64,000 bases of DNA from Latrodectus hesperus (GCA_037975125.1 CM075853.1:37905113-37969112), one strand, 5' to 3'; shown: positions 41,686 to 55,507, numbered from the stretch's first letter. Notes: generated by a model from the letters alone, not told the origin. Made by a program: numbers and translations.

Positions 41686-43506
41686 ATGATCCAGTCTCCC
41701 TCAGTGAACACGACGGATCTTCGATTAAGCTGAGATGGAAACTCGCTATAGAACATAGGGTCGCATTCCAATCTGAGAAGCAGAAAAGATGAATATAGAA
41801 TTCTAACCTCACTTACACAATAAGTGCTAGAAAAGCAAAAGAACAATACCAGAAGTTGTCAGATCAAATTTATTGTTTAGTTAAAAACTGTAATCACACA
41901 AGTTGTTGCACAAATTACTGACACACTCTCTTGATACATCTGACACACCCTCTTGAAAATCCCTGGAATCGAACTGTGATGCGCAAATGTACTGAAGCTC
42001 CATAGTATATAAATTACTTATCTCTTTGGATAAAGAAAGGAATAACCTGCAATAAACCGAAAGAAACTTGTTCTAAGAATATAGAGTATGCTGCGCTAGT
42101 CAAAAGTGCTAGACTGATGTAAGGGCATACCAGAATCACCAAGGATACCTGCTCAGACATACACGGAAAATTTCTGCTGGTGTTGTTTATGAAGGGAAGC
42201 GCAGTGAGGATTGCTGTCAAACCAAACGTGTAGATTGCGAATGTTGAAAATGCTGAATATCGCTTCATCGCTTAATAATAATAATAATGCAGAAAATCGT
42301 AGATCCTTGTTTTTCATCCACAGCATCTGCTGCAGAAAATCTGCCCGGCTGGGATAATCATCTGTTTGCAAAGATTGCACTTCTTACGCTTGGTAGGTAT
42401 ACATGCATTCCTACTCTAAAATACTTAAAATGCAGCCGCTCACGTACATATGCAGAAAAATGCTTCAAATCTAGTTAAATCTCCCTGTTCATTTTCTGGC
42501 ATTCGTACAATTCTTGAAAGTCTTGGATTGCTGTTTGAGATGGCAAGTGAACTGATTTCTCGTTGTCGTCAATCAACACTAGAAAAGGCAGACTGAGAAT
42601 AAGACGAACTGGAAGCCGCCGTTCGTACACTCTTCGTTCTTCACATCCATTTCATTTTGCTTCACTATAGTATATGTGCCTTGGTGTATGCTTGCCTAAG
42701 TGCCTTCGTTCACCATGGTTCATATCTTCCAATTCCTTGTAGTGTACTTTACCACAGCATTCAGAAAAGTTTCAGATGATATTCTCAAAATTATACTTGA
42801 ATTGATGGAGTGCCGTTTTAAAAAGATACAGTTTGCTCCGATTAGTTTTCTCCGAAACCAATTAAGAGCAAAATGCTGCTTTTTTCAGTGAAAATTAACA
42901 TATGGTAAATTCACGATTGTCTTAGTAGGTATGCTATGTAAGGAGATACAAAGAGATGTCAGAGATAATGACTTGTATTGCTTCATCACTCAGGACCTAC
43001 TTGTAAACACTGACAACAAAGCAAGGCAATGACAACAATCACAAACAACCATGAATCTAGAGTGCCAGATGGGAATTTAATCCATTAACTTGTGGACTGT
43101 ACACAAACTTGAGAGGAGAGTGAAACCGTTAAATCCTCTTGTTTTTGCTTGATGCCTTTCTACATTTTTATTTTCTATCTCTTAGAAGGAAAAGCTACCC
43201 TATGTTCTGAGGTAATTATTGCTCGTTTAGATAGGCACTATCATCACCATATTTCATTTATAAGAACTGTATGTTACTTTTATTGCTCTGGCATATGTAA
43301 AAACAAATAGTCAATTTTTTTGATTTTACATCCTATTATATCCTAAATATTATATCCTTGATTTTACATCTTAAATCCTTCTGAAATAAATTTGTCGAAC
43401 ATTTCTCAACCAAAGCTGCTAAATTCAGAAATCCATTTTGATGTTTTGAACAATTGACGAGGTCGATACCTGATATGGCAGTCTCCAGTTTGGGCACATC
43501 ATCTAA
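41686..43506. other. Less AT-rich unexplained segment
   Basis: Holds a minus frame with two hydrophobic stretches (42014-42268), a minus-strand cysteine cluster (42314-42415), a 20-odd bp tandem duplication (CTGACACAC..CTCTTGA, about 41920-41963) and an (AAT)n run (42274-42287). None can be assigned. It may be an old transposon or a decayed gene. Confidence 0.4.
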
Positions 43507-44795
43507 ACATACATACATACATAAGTGTGTGGGGAGACCCGGGACTGTAGTGCCGTCTCCCCAACACCTAGTGTACTTCACACCTCTACGAGGTCCGTGT
43601 GGGCGCCACCATTGTGGCATTTAACAAGGCAAACAAATTGTGCTTACCATATGGTAACAAGAAGTTGCAAAACTTTTTAAGGGGGTTTAAGTCCTGTGGA
43701 GCATCAGGTCATAGCATTTAATATTTTCTATGAGTTAAAAATAAAATATAACATGATGACACATACAACAAACAATGGAGAAACAATTTACAATCAATGA
43801 AAAGACAGTTAACAATTTCTAGGGTAATTATGGCATTAAAAACATTATATACATTGAAAGCAATATTATAAATAGTATGAACACTTAATTATGGAAAGGG
43901 GAAAAAATGGCATGATACGAAAGTTGATAACTATATACATTCAGGCAGTTTATACATGTTTAATAAGCCCCTTAGCTTTTAAAAGCATTTTAGGTTCAAA
44001 AAAAAATTTAAAAGATTTCTAAAGTACTAAAAGGGAATAGGATTCAAAAAGTTTTTAAAGTTCTAAAGCGGGCTCATAATGTTTGAAAAGTTCAAACAAT
44101 TCGGAACATTCTCAGGAATTCCATGTTGATCTGTTGGGAGTTCTTTTTTAGGTGGTATTTCTCAGTCTCTAGCCACTCTAGGACATAGTGGAAAGGATCC
44201 CCTTGTGCCCCACAGATACAGGTGGAGGAAGCTGCCTTTCCGAATCTTTGGAAGTACTGTGGAAATAGACCGTGAAATGTTAGCAGTAGGTTGAGGTATG
44301 GATTATCATACGTTAGCTTGCTGGAGACTTCTGAGAGTAGATGTTTGGTCATTCGACCTGTTGTTGCATTGTCCCACAGAGACTGCCATTTCTGAAGTGT
44401 GAAAATCTTCAGTTGTTTGATAAGTGAAGATCTTGGATATGGAATCACTAATGCTTCGAATTCAGCAATTTTTGTGGCTCCATTTGCAGCGATGTCTGCG
44501 CACTCATTTCCAACATCACCTTGATGCGCTTTAATCCAGCTTAGATTGATGTGCGAAGTTGCAGCTGCTAGTTTTGTATGGCATGTATTATTGGTGATGT
44601 GTGAAGTGGGTTAAGTAACGCATCAAAGTTGATGAGCTATCAGACCAAATGGTTACAGATCTGATGCATTGTGCATCAATGATGTTGATAGCTTCGAAAA
44701 TGGCTATGGCCTCTGCCTGGAAGACTTAGTTCTTATTCCTCAGCTTAAACAGAAGGATCATGGTGCATGGATCTTCAAACACAAAATTCATTATC
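43507..44795 (-). mobile_element. 5'-truncated I/R1-like non-LTR retrotransposon
   Basis: Minus-strand order: RNase H domain (about 44795-44460), post-RNase H tail ending at the stop near 44092, then a 585-bp 3' UTR ending in (TATG)n at 43523-43507. A terminal simple repeat is usual for LINEs of this kind. Reverse transcriptase and endonuclease are absent, as expected for 5' truncation during reverse transcription. A C-terminal RNase H places it with the I/R1/LOA-type clades. I found no convincing target-site duplication. Many spider proteins annotated as R1-type retroelements have this tail, by memory. Confidence 0.8.
44092..44795 (-). pseudogene. Broken RNase H and C-terminal tail of a non-LTR polyprotein
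   Basis: RNase H landmarks are visible on the minus strand: VFQAEA with the catalytic Glu (about 44732), WSDSS with the Asp (about 44645), SWIKAHQGDVGNECAD with the His and final Asp (about 44545-44500). They lie in more than one frame, with frame breaks near 44623 and 44573 and a stop just before VFQAEA, so the copy is dead. Downstream is the tail (44448-44092) with WQSLWDNATTGR, LTFHGLFPQYFQRF and a zinc-knuckle-like CICG...H in which the final Cys is a Trp (EWLETEKYHL where Cys is expected). No regulation or function is expected. Confidence 0.8.
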
Positions 44796-44831
44796 TGGTA
44801 CATTCATCTTAGCACAAAATTCATTATCTGG
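44780..44831. repeat. 33-bp-period tandem duplication
   Basis: CACAAAATTCATTATCTGG occurs at 44780-44798 and 44813-44831, at the 5' edge of the non-LTR relic. It may mark repair at the insertion junction. Confidence 0.85.
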
Positions 44832-45116
<285 letters not shown>

Positions 45117-45319
45117 ACGGTGAATTAAAATTTAAATAATTAATATTTGATTTGAATTATAAGTATTAAATTTTAATTCAAATAAAATAATATTTAAAGT
45201 ACTATTGTAAGGCTATATAAATATATGTACTGTAACTAATACTTTTTCTAACAATAAAAATAAAATGCTTCCTTCCAAATTTTTAGCAAACAATACCTAA
45301 AAGTATCTTTTCCTGGGGA
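45117..45319. other. AT-rich spacer
   Basis: Nothing recognised. Confidence 0.6.
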
Positions 45320-45960
45320 ACTGTCCATCGCTATTACGTATAACCTCTCTTATTCCAACTACCTCGTCTTTTATCCGCCTAATGCGAAAAGAGACTGCAC
45401 TAGAATTTCCCTTTTTTATATTCCCTTACCCTTCTCGTGCTGTTTGTGATCAAACAAAATCCTGCAGATAAGATGTAAAACTCTCCATCATCCGAGGAGG
45501 GAATTCCCCCCTCCCACCTCCCGAGCACTTCTTTGTCGGAAGAAGAAGTAGGGCATACTCAATCATTCCTTCTTCGTTCATAATTTATTCCAGATTGCTC
45601 TCTTTTCGGGAATGTTACCCCTGATCCTGTTGCATCTTCCCCTTCTTTTCCTCGTTCCCAAGAGAGGGGGGATGACCTGTCCTGCTGGAATGGATATCTG
45701 CCTCCCTTTGGTGCAGCAACTTGGGGATTTCGTGTCTGGGGTGGGATTCGTTATACGACCAAACGGATCAGTTTCTAGACCCTTCCTTTTTCTCCATGTT
45801 TTACTTCGTTGCAAAGAAAAGGATTTTGTCCCTTGTTGCAAACAGCACGCATATAAACATGCGAAGAGCTGGCGAATAAAGGCTAATGCTGCTCATTTGG
45901 TGGAAGAGATTAAATAGAGAAGCGGGGATCAGGAATTGGGGATGCTTGTAAGGACACTAT
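45320..45960. promoter_or_regulatory. GC-raised island, about 640 bp
   Basis: Balanced composition with CpGs and pyrimidine-rich runs. Two opposed open frames (45612-45917 plus, 101 codons; 45578-45841 minus) overlap, so at most one could be real. The plus frame has a hydrophobic start but no family match and no supporting splice sites or conserved spacing. I treat it as a candidate conserved non-coding element. Confidence 0.3.
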
Positions 45961-46382
45961 TCTCAAATATAGCGCATATTTGTAATAAATAGTTGTGCTT
46001 CACATTTAGATAGAATTAAATGTATTCAGCTTGTATATTAAATGAAAAGATTCATTAAATATTAATAAAAAAATTTATTAAAAGGATCGTCTTTCATTTA
46101 TTTTGTCATTTTTTGATACTTAGTTCATTTTTATGGAAATAACAGTCGATTTAGATATCAGATTAATAATATTTATATTCAACTATTGAATTTAATTTTC
46201 AACTTTTAATATTCAACTATTGAATATAGTAACCCTAAAATGCGTAACTTATATTACAATTATAATAAAATTAACTTCATTAAAGTTTTATATTTTTAAA
46301 TTTTATACCTGAATTTTATACTAATAAAAGGCTGAAAAATCCAATTTGCTCATTTTGCTGCTTTATAAATGTGGCTATTGTC

Positions 46383-46384
<2 letters not shown>
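45961..46384. other. AT-rich spacer
   Basis: A duplicated word ATTCAACTATTGAAT occurs at about 46178-46192 and 46210-46224. No gene. Confidence 0.6.
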
Positions 46385-46437
<53 letters not shown>

Positions 46438-46450
46438 TATATATATATAC
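46385..46450. repeat. (TA)n microsatellite
   Basis: About 65 bp of TA with one ACTATA break near 46437. Confidence 0.95.
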
Positions 46451-46789
46451 CAGTTCCTGTGAAATTAATATAGAGATAGTATTTTTGGATTTTTTTCTTG
46501 GTGAAAGATATATTGGAACAGATATTTTTATTTATGGTCTTTTTAGTTATAAGAATTGACTTGCGAAATAAATTGCTTAAATATTTTTATAATTCATAGT
46601 AGATTATTTAATATGTAGGACTAAATTTTAGTAGAATAAAATATCTTTAATGCCATTCTTTTACTATATTCCTTTAAATGGAGTTCTAAATTTTCTTTTG
46701 ATGATAGTAAAGTACCTAGTCAAAATTTATACTTTTGAAAATCCTCTTGAAAAGAAAAAATAAATAAAAGATTTGCTTAAAAACCCCTA
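46451..46789. other. AT-rich spacer
   Basis: Nothing recognised. Confidence 0.6.
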
Positions 46790-47520
46790 CCTCTTTAAGC
46801 ACTTCTCTTTTCAAATCGGGTGCCTCGCCTTATAGACTGAGTGCTTTTATTGAAAAGCAATGTAACGCCTTTTATGAATGGTCCCCCCTTTTAACCATCC
46901 ACGCCATACACAGAAGGACGACAAAAAAATCCGAAACAAATAAGAGAGATGATGCGGCGGGGAAAAAAAGAGGAGGGGAGTTCGAAAAAATCCTTGGAAC
47001 CCAAGATTCTACTCGGGGGGAAAAGGATAAGCCCTGGCGCAGACTTGATTGTGAGAAGGGGACAGGGGTAGTGTCCGCCTGAGAGAAAAGTAGGACTGGC
47101 TGTTTACCCCAGTAAGTCAGAAAGCATGTCCGTCTAAGTACCCACCGTGTCGCTACCAGCCAGATTTAAAGCGAGAATCGTGTACGGTCCAGGCTTGGGC
47201 GACGGTGAATATTGCTTATCTTGTTCAGGGGACGGCCCACCCCTAATGGAAGGGCCCATCAAACATTTACAGGAAGGTGGTGAAGTACGTAGGAGCCCCA
47301 TCTCCTCGTCCCTTCCTAGAGACGCCCTTTGATTCCTCTAGTTCTAATGGGTATATGAGAGAAAAGACCTAGGGTAGGGAGATGGGAGAGACAGGGGTGG
47401 TGGCAATTAAACGTTCGTCGTCACGTTCCTTCTTTGTCATGGGTTTTGACAAGCGGCTTGGCAATGGGTCGTCCGCAGAATTTGTCAAGCTTAACTCTGT
47501 CGGGAAAGCAGTCAGTTGTA
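46790..47520. promoter_or_regulatory. Largest GC-raised island, about 730 bp
   Basis: The most GC-raised long block in the window after 7.4-7.9 kb, with purine-rich runs, GATGCGGCGGGG (about 46951), TTTTATGAATGG (an Abd-B-like TTTATG core at about 46869) and many CpGs. Overlapping short frames on both strands look like shadows of composition. A donor-like CCCAGTAAGTC is at about 47106-47116 (plus). It could be a regulatory element, a non-coding exon, or both. Confidence 0.35.
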
Positions 47521-50500
47521 GTTTTTGCTCCCAATTTATTTTTGCTCTTTTTATGGCAGACAAAGAGATTTACTGTACACATTCTGCAGCATAAAATGAT
47601 TGTAAAAATATTTTTTCTCCTAATAATTTAGAAAAATAGCTGTAATCCATTTTAAATGAAAATTTAGCATTTTTTAATAATTATTAAGAGGCTCAAATAT
47701 ATTATGAAAATGAAATAATTTTTAAACTGTTTGGTCCATTATAAAAAAAAGTGCATTAAAGTATAATGTCAAATTGTTTCTGAATTTGAATTTCTTTTTT
47801 CTCATGAACGTTTATTATTTTTATTGCATTTTAGTTATTATATTCATGTCTTTATCTCATTTGGATGTGACATTATTTTATTATATCATTTATTATAATT
47901 ACAAGGAACATAAGGACATCCGATTCCTTTCTCGTTTGATCATGAGGCACAGTTTTTAGTCTTGAACATTCTTTCGGCTCTTCAGAGTTGTGATTTAATG
48001 TAATCATACAATTTGGTGTGGTATTCCAATGACTATTTTTCTTTCACACCTAAAAGATCTAGATTCAGTGTCGTAAAATGTTCATAACTTTTTTCAGTTG
48101 AAGCTATTTTGAGGCAAAATCTGAAGTAATACTGCATTATATCTGGGCATGCTTAATTGTCACGGATTATTTCGTTAACATTTCATTTGAATTGACTTAA
48201 AGTTGTTCATTTTGCAACTATAGTGTTAACCTAAATGTACAAACGGTAATTACATTTGATGCTGCAACAGCATATTTATTTGACATGTAACAGCAGATTT
48301 TTATAGGAATATTGTCCTCACATTATCTCCCCATAGACAGTAAGTCAAATTTTTATGTTGTGTTGGCGGCAACACGGAAAAAGGTTAATAAAAATATGCA
48401 AGAAGTTAAAAGAAAGGTTGCTTACAATAATTATAAATTGGAAACATTAACTCGTTTGAGTTTTATATTCAAGAATTTGGTCTTAACCCCTCTACCTTTT
48501 ACGTTTACAGTTGCCCGCCTATAATCTCTGCTACAATAATATCATTATTCCATGTTTTAATTCATTAAAGTAGAATTTTTTATACATTGCCATTTCCTCA
48601 TTAAAAATTCCTAAAAAAATATTTTCTCATTTTTATACGAAATCAGTCTTTTGAGATATATTGACAAGTACTTAGATTAAGTATTTTCCTTAAAATAAAA
48701 TCAATACTTACCAGAGAAAATTTCAAGAGATAATTACTCATTTATGATAAATGTCTTTCACATCAAACATAATGCTATATTTTGATGAAAGTTTAGTATG
48801 TTTTGTGAGTATATGGTGTACCCACTTCAATTAATTCAAAAATTTTAAAATTTTTATCTCACTGTTGAATTGGAAAATGAATACTTGAAATCAAACTTTA
48901 AATATATTATTTGATTGTGTCTCAAAGCTACAAGATTTTGTGTTCAGTATTTCTCAGATTCTTTCTAAAATATACTAAATTTCTTATATAGCTCTAGTTT
49001 TAACAAAAACTAAAATGAAAATACTATATCATGTAAAGCCCAATCAAATGAATAATATAAGTATTTTTACCATTTTTATACTGTAAATTAGTGCTTGCAT
49101 TCCATTTTTTCTCTGTACATCATTTTTAAATTTCTCTAGAAAAGATTACTTTCTATCATTTTAAAAAGATGTCTGTGTGTTATTTTTAAAATATGACCTA
49201 TTACATTCTGTTTTAAAAATATGTCTATTAAGTTAAATGCCATCCTTAAAATACATTCACAAAAAAGCAAACTGTTTCAATAAAAATAAAGTATTTTTCT
49301 AATCTGAAAAATAGGCAGCTTTAGAATATTTTTGTACAGTATTATTGTTTGCAAAGTTTATTTTTTATCTAAATTGGATTGTATAGATTATTAATTTACA
49401 CAAAAACTCTCTTAACTTTTTTTTATTGAAACTTTCATATTTAAATATAAAAGTTAAGAATGCTTTTGTAAGCTAATAACCTATACGTTTTATGTTGCAG
49501 CAAAACATTTTGCAAAAAATAAATAGTATTATGACATACTAAACAAACATATGAAACATCTAATGTAAGAAAAAATGTTCCTAAATCTTTAAAATATTAT
49601 AAGAATGTTATTTTAAGATTAATATAAATTACCCAAATCATTTCTCTTGAAATAAATTTTGATAATTTCAAAGATGAAAAGATGTAATTCTGGTATTGTG
49701 TTTAATATTGACTTTACCTTACATTGCAATAAAGCTTAGATAAATGGTTCAGTTTGACTTGTGAAGCCTACTAAAAAGTAAACGAACATTTTGTTTTTGC
49801 GAAGCACAAGTGTTAACGTTGAAAATTATGGTTATCTTTCGTTATAATCTCTACGAGTCATCATTTGGCATAATAGAATTTTAAAGTTTATAAAGTGAAT
49901 AGAACAAGTCAGTCGTACCTTTGGCTAGATCAGGATCGAAACGATAATTCCGGTAACTAAACTGAACCGTAAATAACCTATGATGTTATTTTACTATTAT
50001 TTATTCAAAAGAGCTAAATCAACACAGATCCAAGGCTTAAAGTGTATTCCAAAATCATAGAAATACCCATGCTCGAAGAAAGAATTGAGCTGTCTGAAGC
50101 TGACTTATTTGTTTTGTCAACATTACTTTGATTTCGCTTATTCTTTAAAATGCTGTTTAAAACCTACTTTTCTTGAAAAAGTTTTCAAGCCAATTCTATA
50201 TTTTAATATTAAAAACGAAAATTACTATCGCAAATAATTATATTTCTCTCTTCCCTTTAAAATAAATACTTTCTTTTAAAATGGAAGTAATTTCTTTTTG
50301 TTAAATCAAGTACATATTGTAATTTGTAGATGCAACCCGCAATTTTTCTTTTATATTGGCAGGTCTGTAAATTATGTACCTCACATGATACTGATACATT
50401 AAATATATTTCTAAAAGGATTATATTGTTTATATTCTCGTATATACATATCAGTTCAACCTTTAAGAAAAGTAATTTTAAGTACAGTTGAGTAGAAAGAA
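47521..50500. other. AT-rich spacer, 3 kb
   Basis: No gene or repeat recognised. A slightly less AT-rich patch at about 49900-49980 is too short to interpret. Confidence 0.6.
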
Positions 50501-51240
50501 TTCCAAGTCATGAACCAATTTCTAGTTAGACCACCGCAGAAATTAACAGAACCTATACCTCTGGATGAAAATCACTTCAATCTCGGTCCTGGTTCGGAAA
50601 TCTTCAATCACCAGGAGCCTCTGAATGGAGAGAAGGCTTTCTGTCTGAAAAGGATGCCCTTCCGATGCATTCTAAAGAATTCCTCTACCCCACTTTCCTC
50701 TCCACCCTCTTCAAATGGAGTGATTAGGACATCCAACTGAAGATTAAACACATCGGATGACGTTGTCCTGAAGAAGGAAGGACTGTCGAAGTTTTCATTA
50801 ACGTTTTGGTGACTGGAGCTCTACCCACCACCACGTCTCCCTCTAATTAATCGCCAACTCTTGGGGGCATTTTCAATCGCCAGTTAATTTGGCTCGCTCT
50901 TTTCCACATTGGTTGGAAGCCAACGAGCCGCGAAGAACCAACCTCCACCTCCCATACATCGTGGTCAGCCAGACGAAGATAAGAGTTTAGAGTCTCTGAT
51001 ATCCGAGAGGGGTGGACAAGGGGAGAAGCGTGACAGTGACGCCAATTAGTGAGGACTACGCTTCATTTATAGGTTGCAGGGAATGATCCATGGAGGGCTT
51101 ATTTGAAGATCTGGTGAATCCTGTAAAGAGAGAAGGTAGTGCAGATGAAGAGATTCGACCTCTTGCAATCACTTTCAATGAGGGCTTTGGCAAAGGTTTC
51201 GGACTCTTTGTGTCAGGGATGAGTTGTAATTAGGAAAGGA
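50501..51240. promoter_or_regulatory. GC-raised island with clustered homeodomain-type cores
   Basis: Within about 200 bp lie CTAATTAATCGCC (about 50843), CGCCAGTTAATTTGG (about 50879) and CGCCAATTAGTG (51040-51051): three TAATTA/AATTAG cores each beside a CGCC word. The plus frame 50510-50740 shows no domain. The clustering suggests a regulatory element bound by homeodomain proteins; function is not shown. Confidence 0.4.
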
Positions 51241-53220
51241 TGAATTTTTACAGCGAATGAAGATTTATATCACGTATTAAAGTCATTGTCAGGCCAACTT
51301 TTGCTTCCAATGTAAAATTTATTAACTTGTCAAAACATTGGGTAAAACGTCTATTTCATTTAAACATTTTTAATTTTATGAGATTAATGATAATGCATAT
51401 ATTCAGAAATCATGTGTATATTTCTATAAAAGCGTTTATATATATATATTTGAATTATTAGTAAAATACATTACAATACATTACATTGTGTGAAAATGAT
51501 ATTTTACAGTAGATATAATTGAACTCAGTAACAGTATAATTCATTTATTCACAATAATGGCTTATTTAAAGTATTATTAAATAAGTAATTAATTAAACTA
51601 TTATTAATTGAGTAATTAAGTAAGTAATTAAAGTAAAGTAATTTCTAAAGAGTTTTAAATTGACATGTGTCATAAGCAATTAATAATATTAATTAAAATA
51701 TTTAAAAAAAATTTATTTACATAGAAAATAATATTTTTATTACGTACGAATAATAAAATAAGTGTAATATCTATGAACAATTAATTTATAATATCTGAAT
51801 TAATTTGCACCGTTTAATTTTGAATAATATTTCTTATGATAGGAAATGTTGAGGAAGATTTAATTTATTATATATTTTGGCAATATAGAAATGCTTAAAA
51901 ATTAAATTATTCAATTTTTAGTTTAATTAGTTTAAAATTATTGTTTTTTAAATCTATACAATTATTATTTCTTCTACTTTCATTAGAAGATAGTTTCTTA
52001 TAAATTTTATATTTTATTATTCTTAAGCGAACTCTTTAAATTATTAAAATTATTCAAAAAACAAAGATCAAAAGCAATATATTGAAAACATATTTAAAAA
52101 AATGTCGTGTATTTTAAGAATTTATAAATTAATTTTAATCATATTATTTACTTTTAAATTATGGCGTAAAGGATAATAATACCGATGAGAAAGCAAATAC
52201 TCTAAGTGAAGTACAAAATTAGGAAAATCCCATTAAAACTTATGACACAAATAAAATTAATTGTTTTTCAATTTTCCTTAAACTTATAAATTAGTTACAG
52301 AGTTTAAACATTAAGTCGAATTAAAATCAAAATATTTATACATCTAGAAAGATGATTAAAAAATACGTAAAATTATATATCATTCACTCAAACAAAATTA
52401 AGAATTAAATTTCTGCATCATTTCTCATCAATTAATGAATTACGAAAATAGAAAATGCTTCTGATATCAATAAACTGAACAGATATGACAAAGTTTCTAT
52501 CCATTTTCTACTGGAAAAATCTCATTATATACCTATAGCTATTATTATTTATGATTACACAAGCAAAATATCTCTGTAAATCAAATTTGTGTATACAAAT
52601 TTCCTAGTTTTCAAATTTAGTTATATTAAAACTATTTATTTTGCAATTAATAAAGATACCGTAGTATTTGTTCAATACATTTTGAATTCTATACCTGAAA
52701 AATAGAATTGCAAAGTTCAAAATATTAATTTTTTAATTATATTCTTTGTGTAAAAGGAACAAAACGTAAATGCATGATATTGTCTTTAAAAAATCATTCT
52801 TTGGTTTATTAACTTTCAAAGTCAATCTTAGCAACAGTAGAAATGTATGACGTCACTTTGATATGCCTCTCTATAATGTATTTCCTAATTTATATCACAT
52901 ATACAATTTGAAACTCATATTGCTACCACAACTATATTTAAATCATTAATATTTAAAATATAATAAGACTTTATATTTTTATACAAGCTACACATATTAT
53001 TTGATTACAAAATTATATAATTTCATATGAGCAGAAAAGAAATTTCTTCTATTATTTTAATGATATATGAATGCTTGTAATGGTATCCTAGAATCAAATT
53101 ATCTTCTTTAATTTTCTTCCTCAAAACAAAGCTCCGAAATTTCTCCAACTTTCTATTTATTTACTTCTTGTCACTCTCATTACAGAGAATAATTACAAAT
53201 ACTTCTGCTTAATGTATACA
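51241..53220. other. AT-rich spacer
   Basis: Includes TAATTAAG-type slippage near 51585-51640. No gene. Confidence 0.65.
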
Positions 53221-53790
53221 TTCATCTTAAAGAAAATCTAAAATCTTTCTCTGTTCCACCCCGTTTTAGCGGCCGTGAAACTACCCGAAAAGCGCCGCCA
53301 TGCGGAAAACAGTGCAAATAAAACACTTTTTTTACAACCCCAGTCTTTATCTCATAACAGTAATTATATCCACGTTCTTGATCTCTTCCGAAAAGATTGA
53401 GCGAGAGCGAAGGAATTAGAAAAAAATGGGGTTGACACCGTCTATTAAAATTTATAACTTAATTAGTTTTCCCAGAATAATGGCATTGAGCAACTTTAGA
53501 AGAAAGGGGATGGAGAGCGGGGGCGAAAGAAGAAGATTGCATACTTTCCTTAATTATTTCGCCTCCCTTAATTCGCAAATGTTTGTGTTTTAAAAGGAAT
53601 GGCATTCTTTTTGGTGCACCCTGGATCCCGAAAGATTTGCCTTTTAATATCACCCCGCAGACGATAGATTGGAACATTCGGGTAGAGAGAAGGAGAAAGG
53701 ATTGACGGAACACCCGCCTGTTGAATATCAGTGTAAAAATGTACCCATAGATGACTTTGCGAAGAATTCTCGACATAAACGAATGCTATT
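53221..53790. promoter_or_regulatory. GC-raised island
   Basis: CpG-rich start (TTTTAGCGGCCGTG, AAAGCGCCGCCATGCGG at about 53290-53307; GCCGCCATG is YY1-like) followed by mixed sequence. Two overlapping minus frames (53459-53776, 53568-53816) have no family match and disagree with each other. Likely a conserved or promoter-like element. Confidence 0.3.
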
Positions 53791-53894
53791 TTCACTTTGA
53801 AAACAATTTTTATCACTCATTTCAGAAAAAAAGTTTCCTTATTACATTATTTTAATTACAAATAATAATGATAATGAAAATTATGATTGATTTG

Positions 53895-54042
<148 letters not shown>

Positions 54043-55507
54043 GTGTAAATAGATATAGACAAATAGATATAACACTATTTTTTATGTAATAGTTGACGAT
54101 CGAAAATTTTATTATTAATAAGTGCGTTTAAATAATAATTAAAATTTTATAAATTATGTTATCATTATGAAAATCAACACTAAAAAAAATTTATAATTTT
54201 CCCAATAATATTCCTATAAAATGAAAATAAAGAAATAAATTTTTTCACCTTGACAGATAAAACTTTTATACTCTTCGCTGATATATAGAGAATATGTATA
54301 TATAGGAAACTATATATATTCGCACTGTATAATCATGTATTAATACTCCAATTAGATTTAATTTCAAAAAGTAACCATTCCTATTTGTCTAAGTCCCAAT
54401 TTCCTGGTTGGAAATTTTAGCACAAATTATGAAAAAGTCCACTTCCGAATTCACTATTGAATCTCTGGCGCAAAATTTTAATAGAGAATTTCTTTACTTC
54501 ATTTAAATTTCAATGGACAAATAACTGTAAAATATTGTTGTTAATTTTCCATGAAAATTTCGGTTGAAATGTCAATATAAATATTTATATTTAAGTAAAA
54601 CTATTAATTTAACATATTAAATCATTCATAAAATAATTTTAATTAAAAATTTTGATGTTTGTATTATTTAATGAGGAAATTCATCAGAATAAGTCTTTTG
54701 ATATTTTTAAAATTGTGTATTTACATTTATCGCAAATATTTCACTTGGCGATTTAAAAAGGTTTCTCCAGAATTAAGAAACTTTTAAATTACTCATTTAT
54801 AAATATCACTTACATTTTTAAAAGTATTTATAAACATTATATTTGTTGATACTGTAATTTATATACTGTGATAGTAGAAATTATAAACTTTTACCATTAA
54901 AATTTAGTTAAAAATTTTACTAGTTTTAAAAAAGAAGATACATTAGAATTTAAAAAGTAAGATGTATTGAAAAATTTACTTTTGTGATAGAGAGAGTATC
55001 CAAAATTTTTAACTATTATTCTAAGCAAATCTTAACCAACAGCAGCCCAGGTAACTTTTTCTAAGATTTCCAGCAGAAAAGAAGGAATAATTCTTTTATT
55101 AAATATTTATAAAGATAAAGTGAAGTGTGATTAAAAATTTATTGAAGTCTATTTTTGTAACCAGACTTTTTCTAAGAAAATCTCTTCAGATTTTTCTAAA
55201 AAGAATTATAATCTATAAATTTATGTGTTTTAGAATTTATCCCTTTACACACTCTATTGGGTATTGTGAAAATTAAATTATAAGAAAAATTATTGGGATA
55301 GGCCATTCAAAATATAAGAATATTTTCCAAGTAATAATATTGAATTTTACTTTTTGTCCTTAAAAATTAGGCATTCTTTTTTAAAAACCCTTCAGAAAAA
55401 CTGTGATTTGTTTTAAATGTAAAATACGAAAAAGGTTCTTCATGAGTAGATTTTTGAAATCATAGACAGTTTGTAATTTTCTTTCATTTCTTTCCGAACT
55501 GTAAGCG
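54043..55507. other. AT-rich spacer
   Basis: No gene or repeat recognised. Confidence 0.65.

Noticed and set aside
45578..45917. 101-codon plus frame with a hydrophobic start, and an opposed 87-codon frame
   Set aside because: No domain, no supporting splice sites, and the two frames exclude each other; better explained by island composition.
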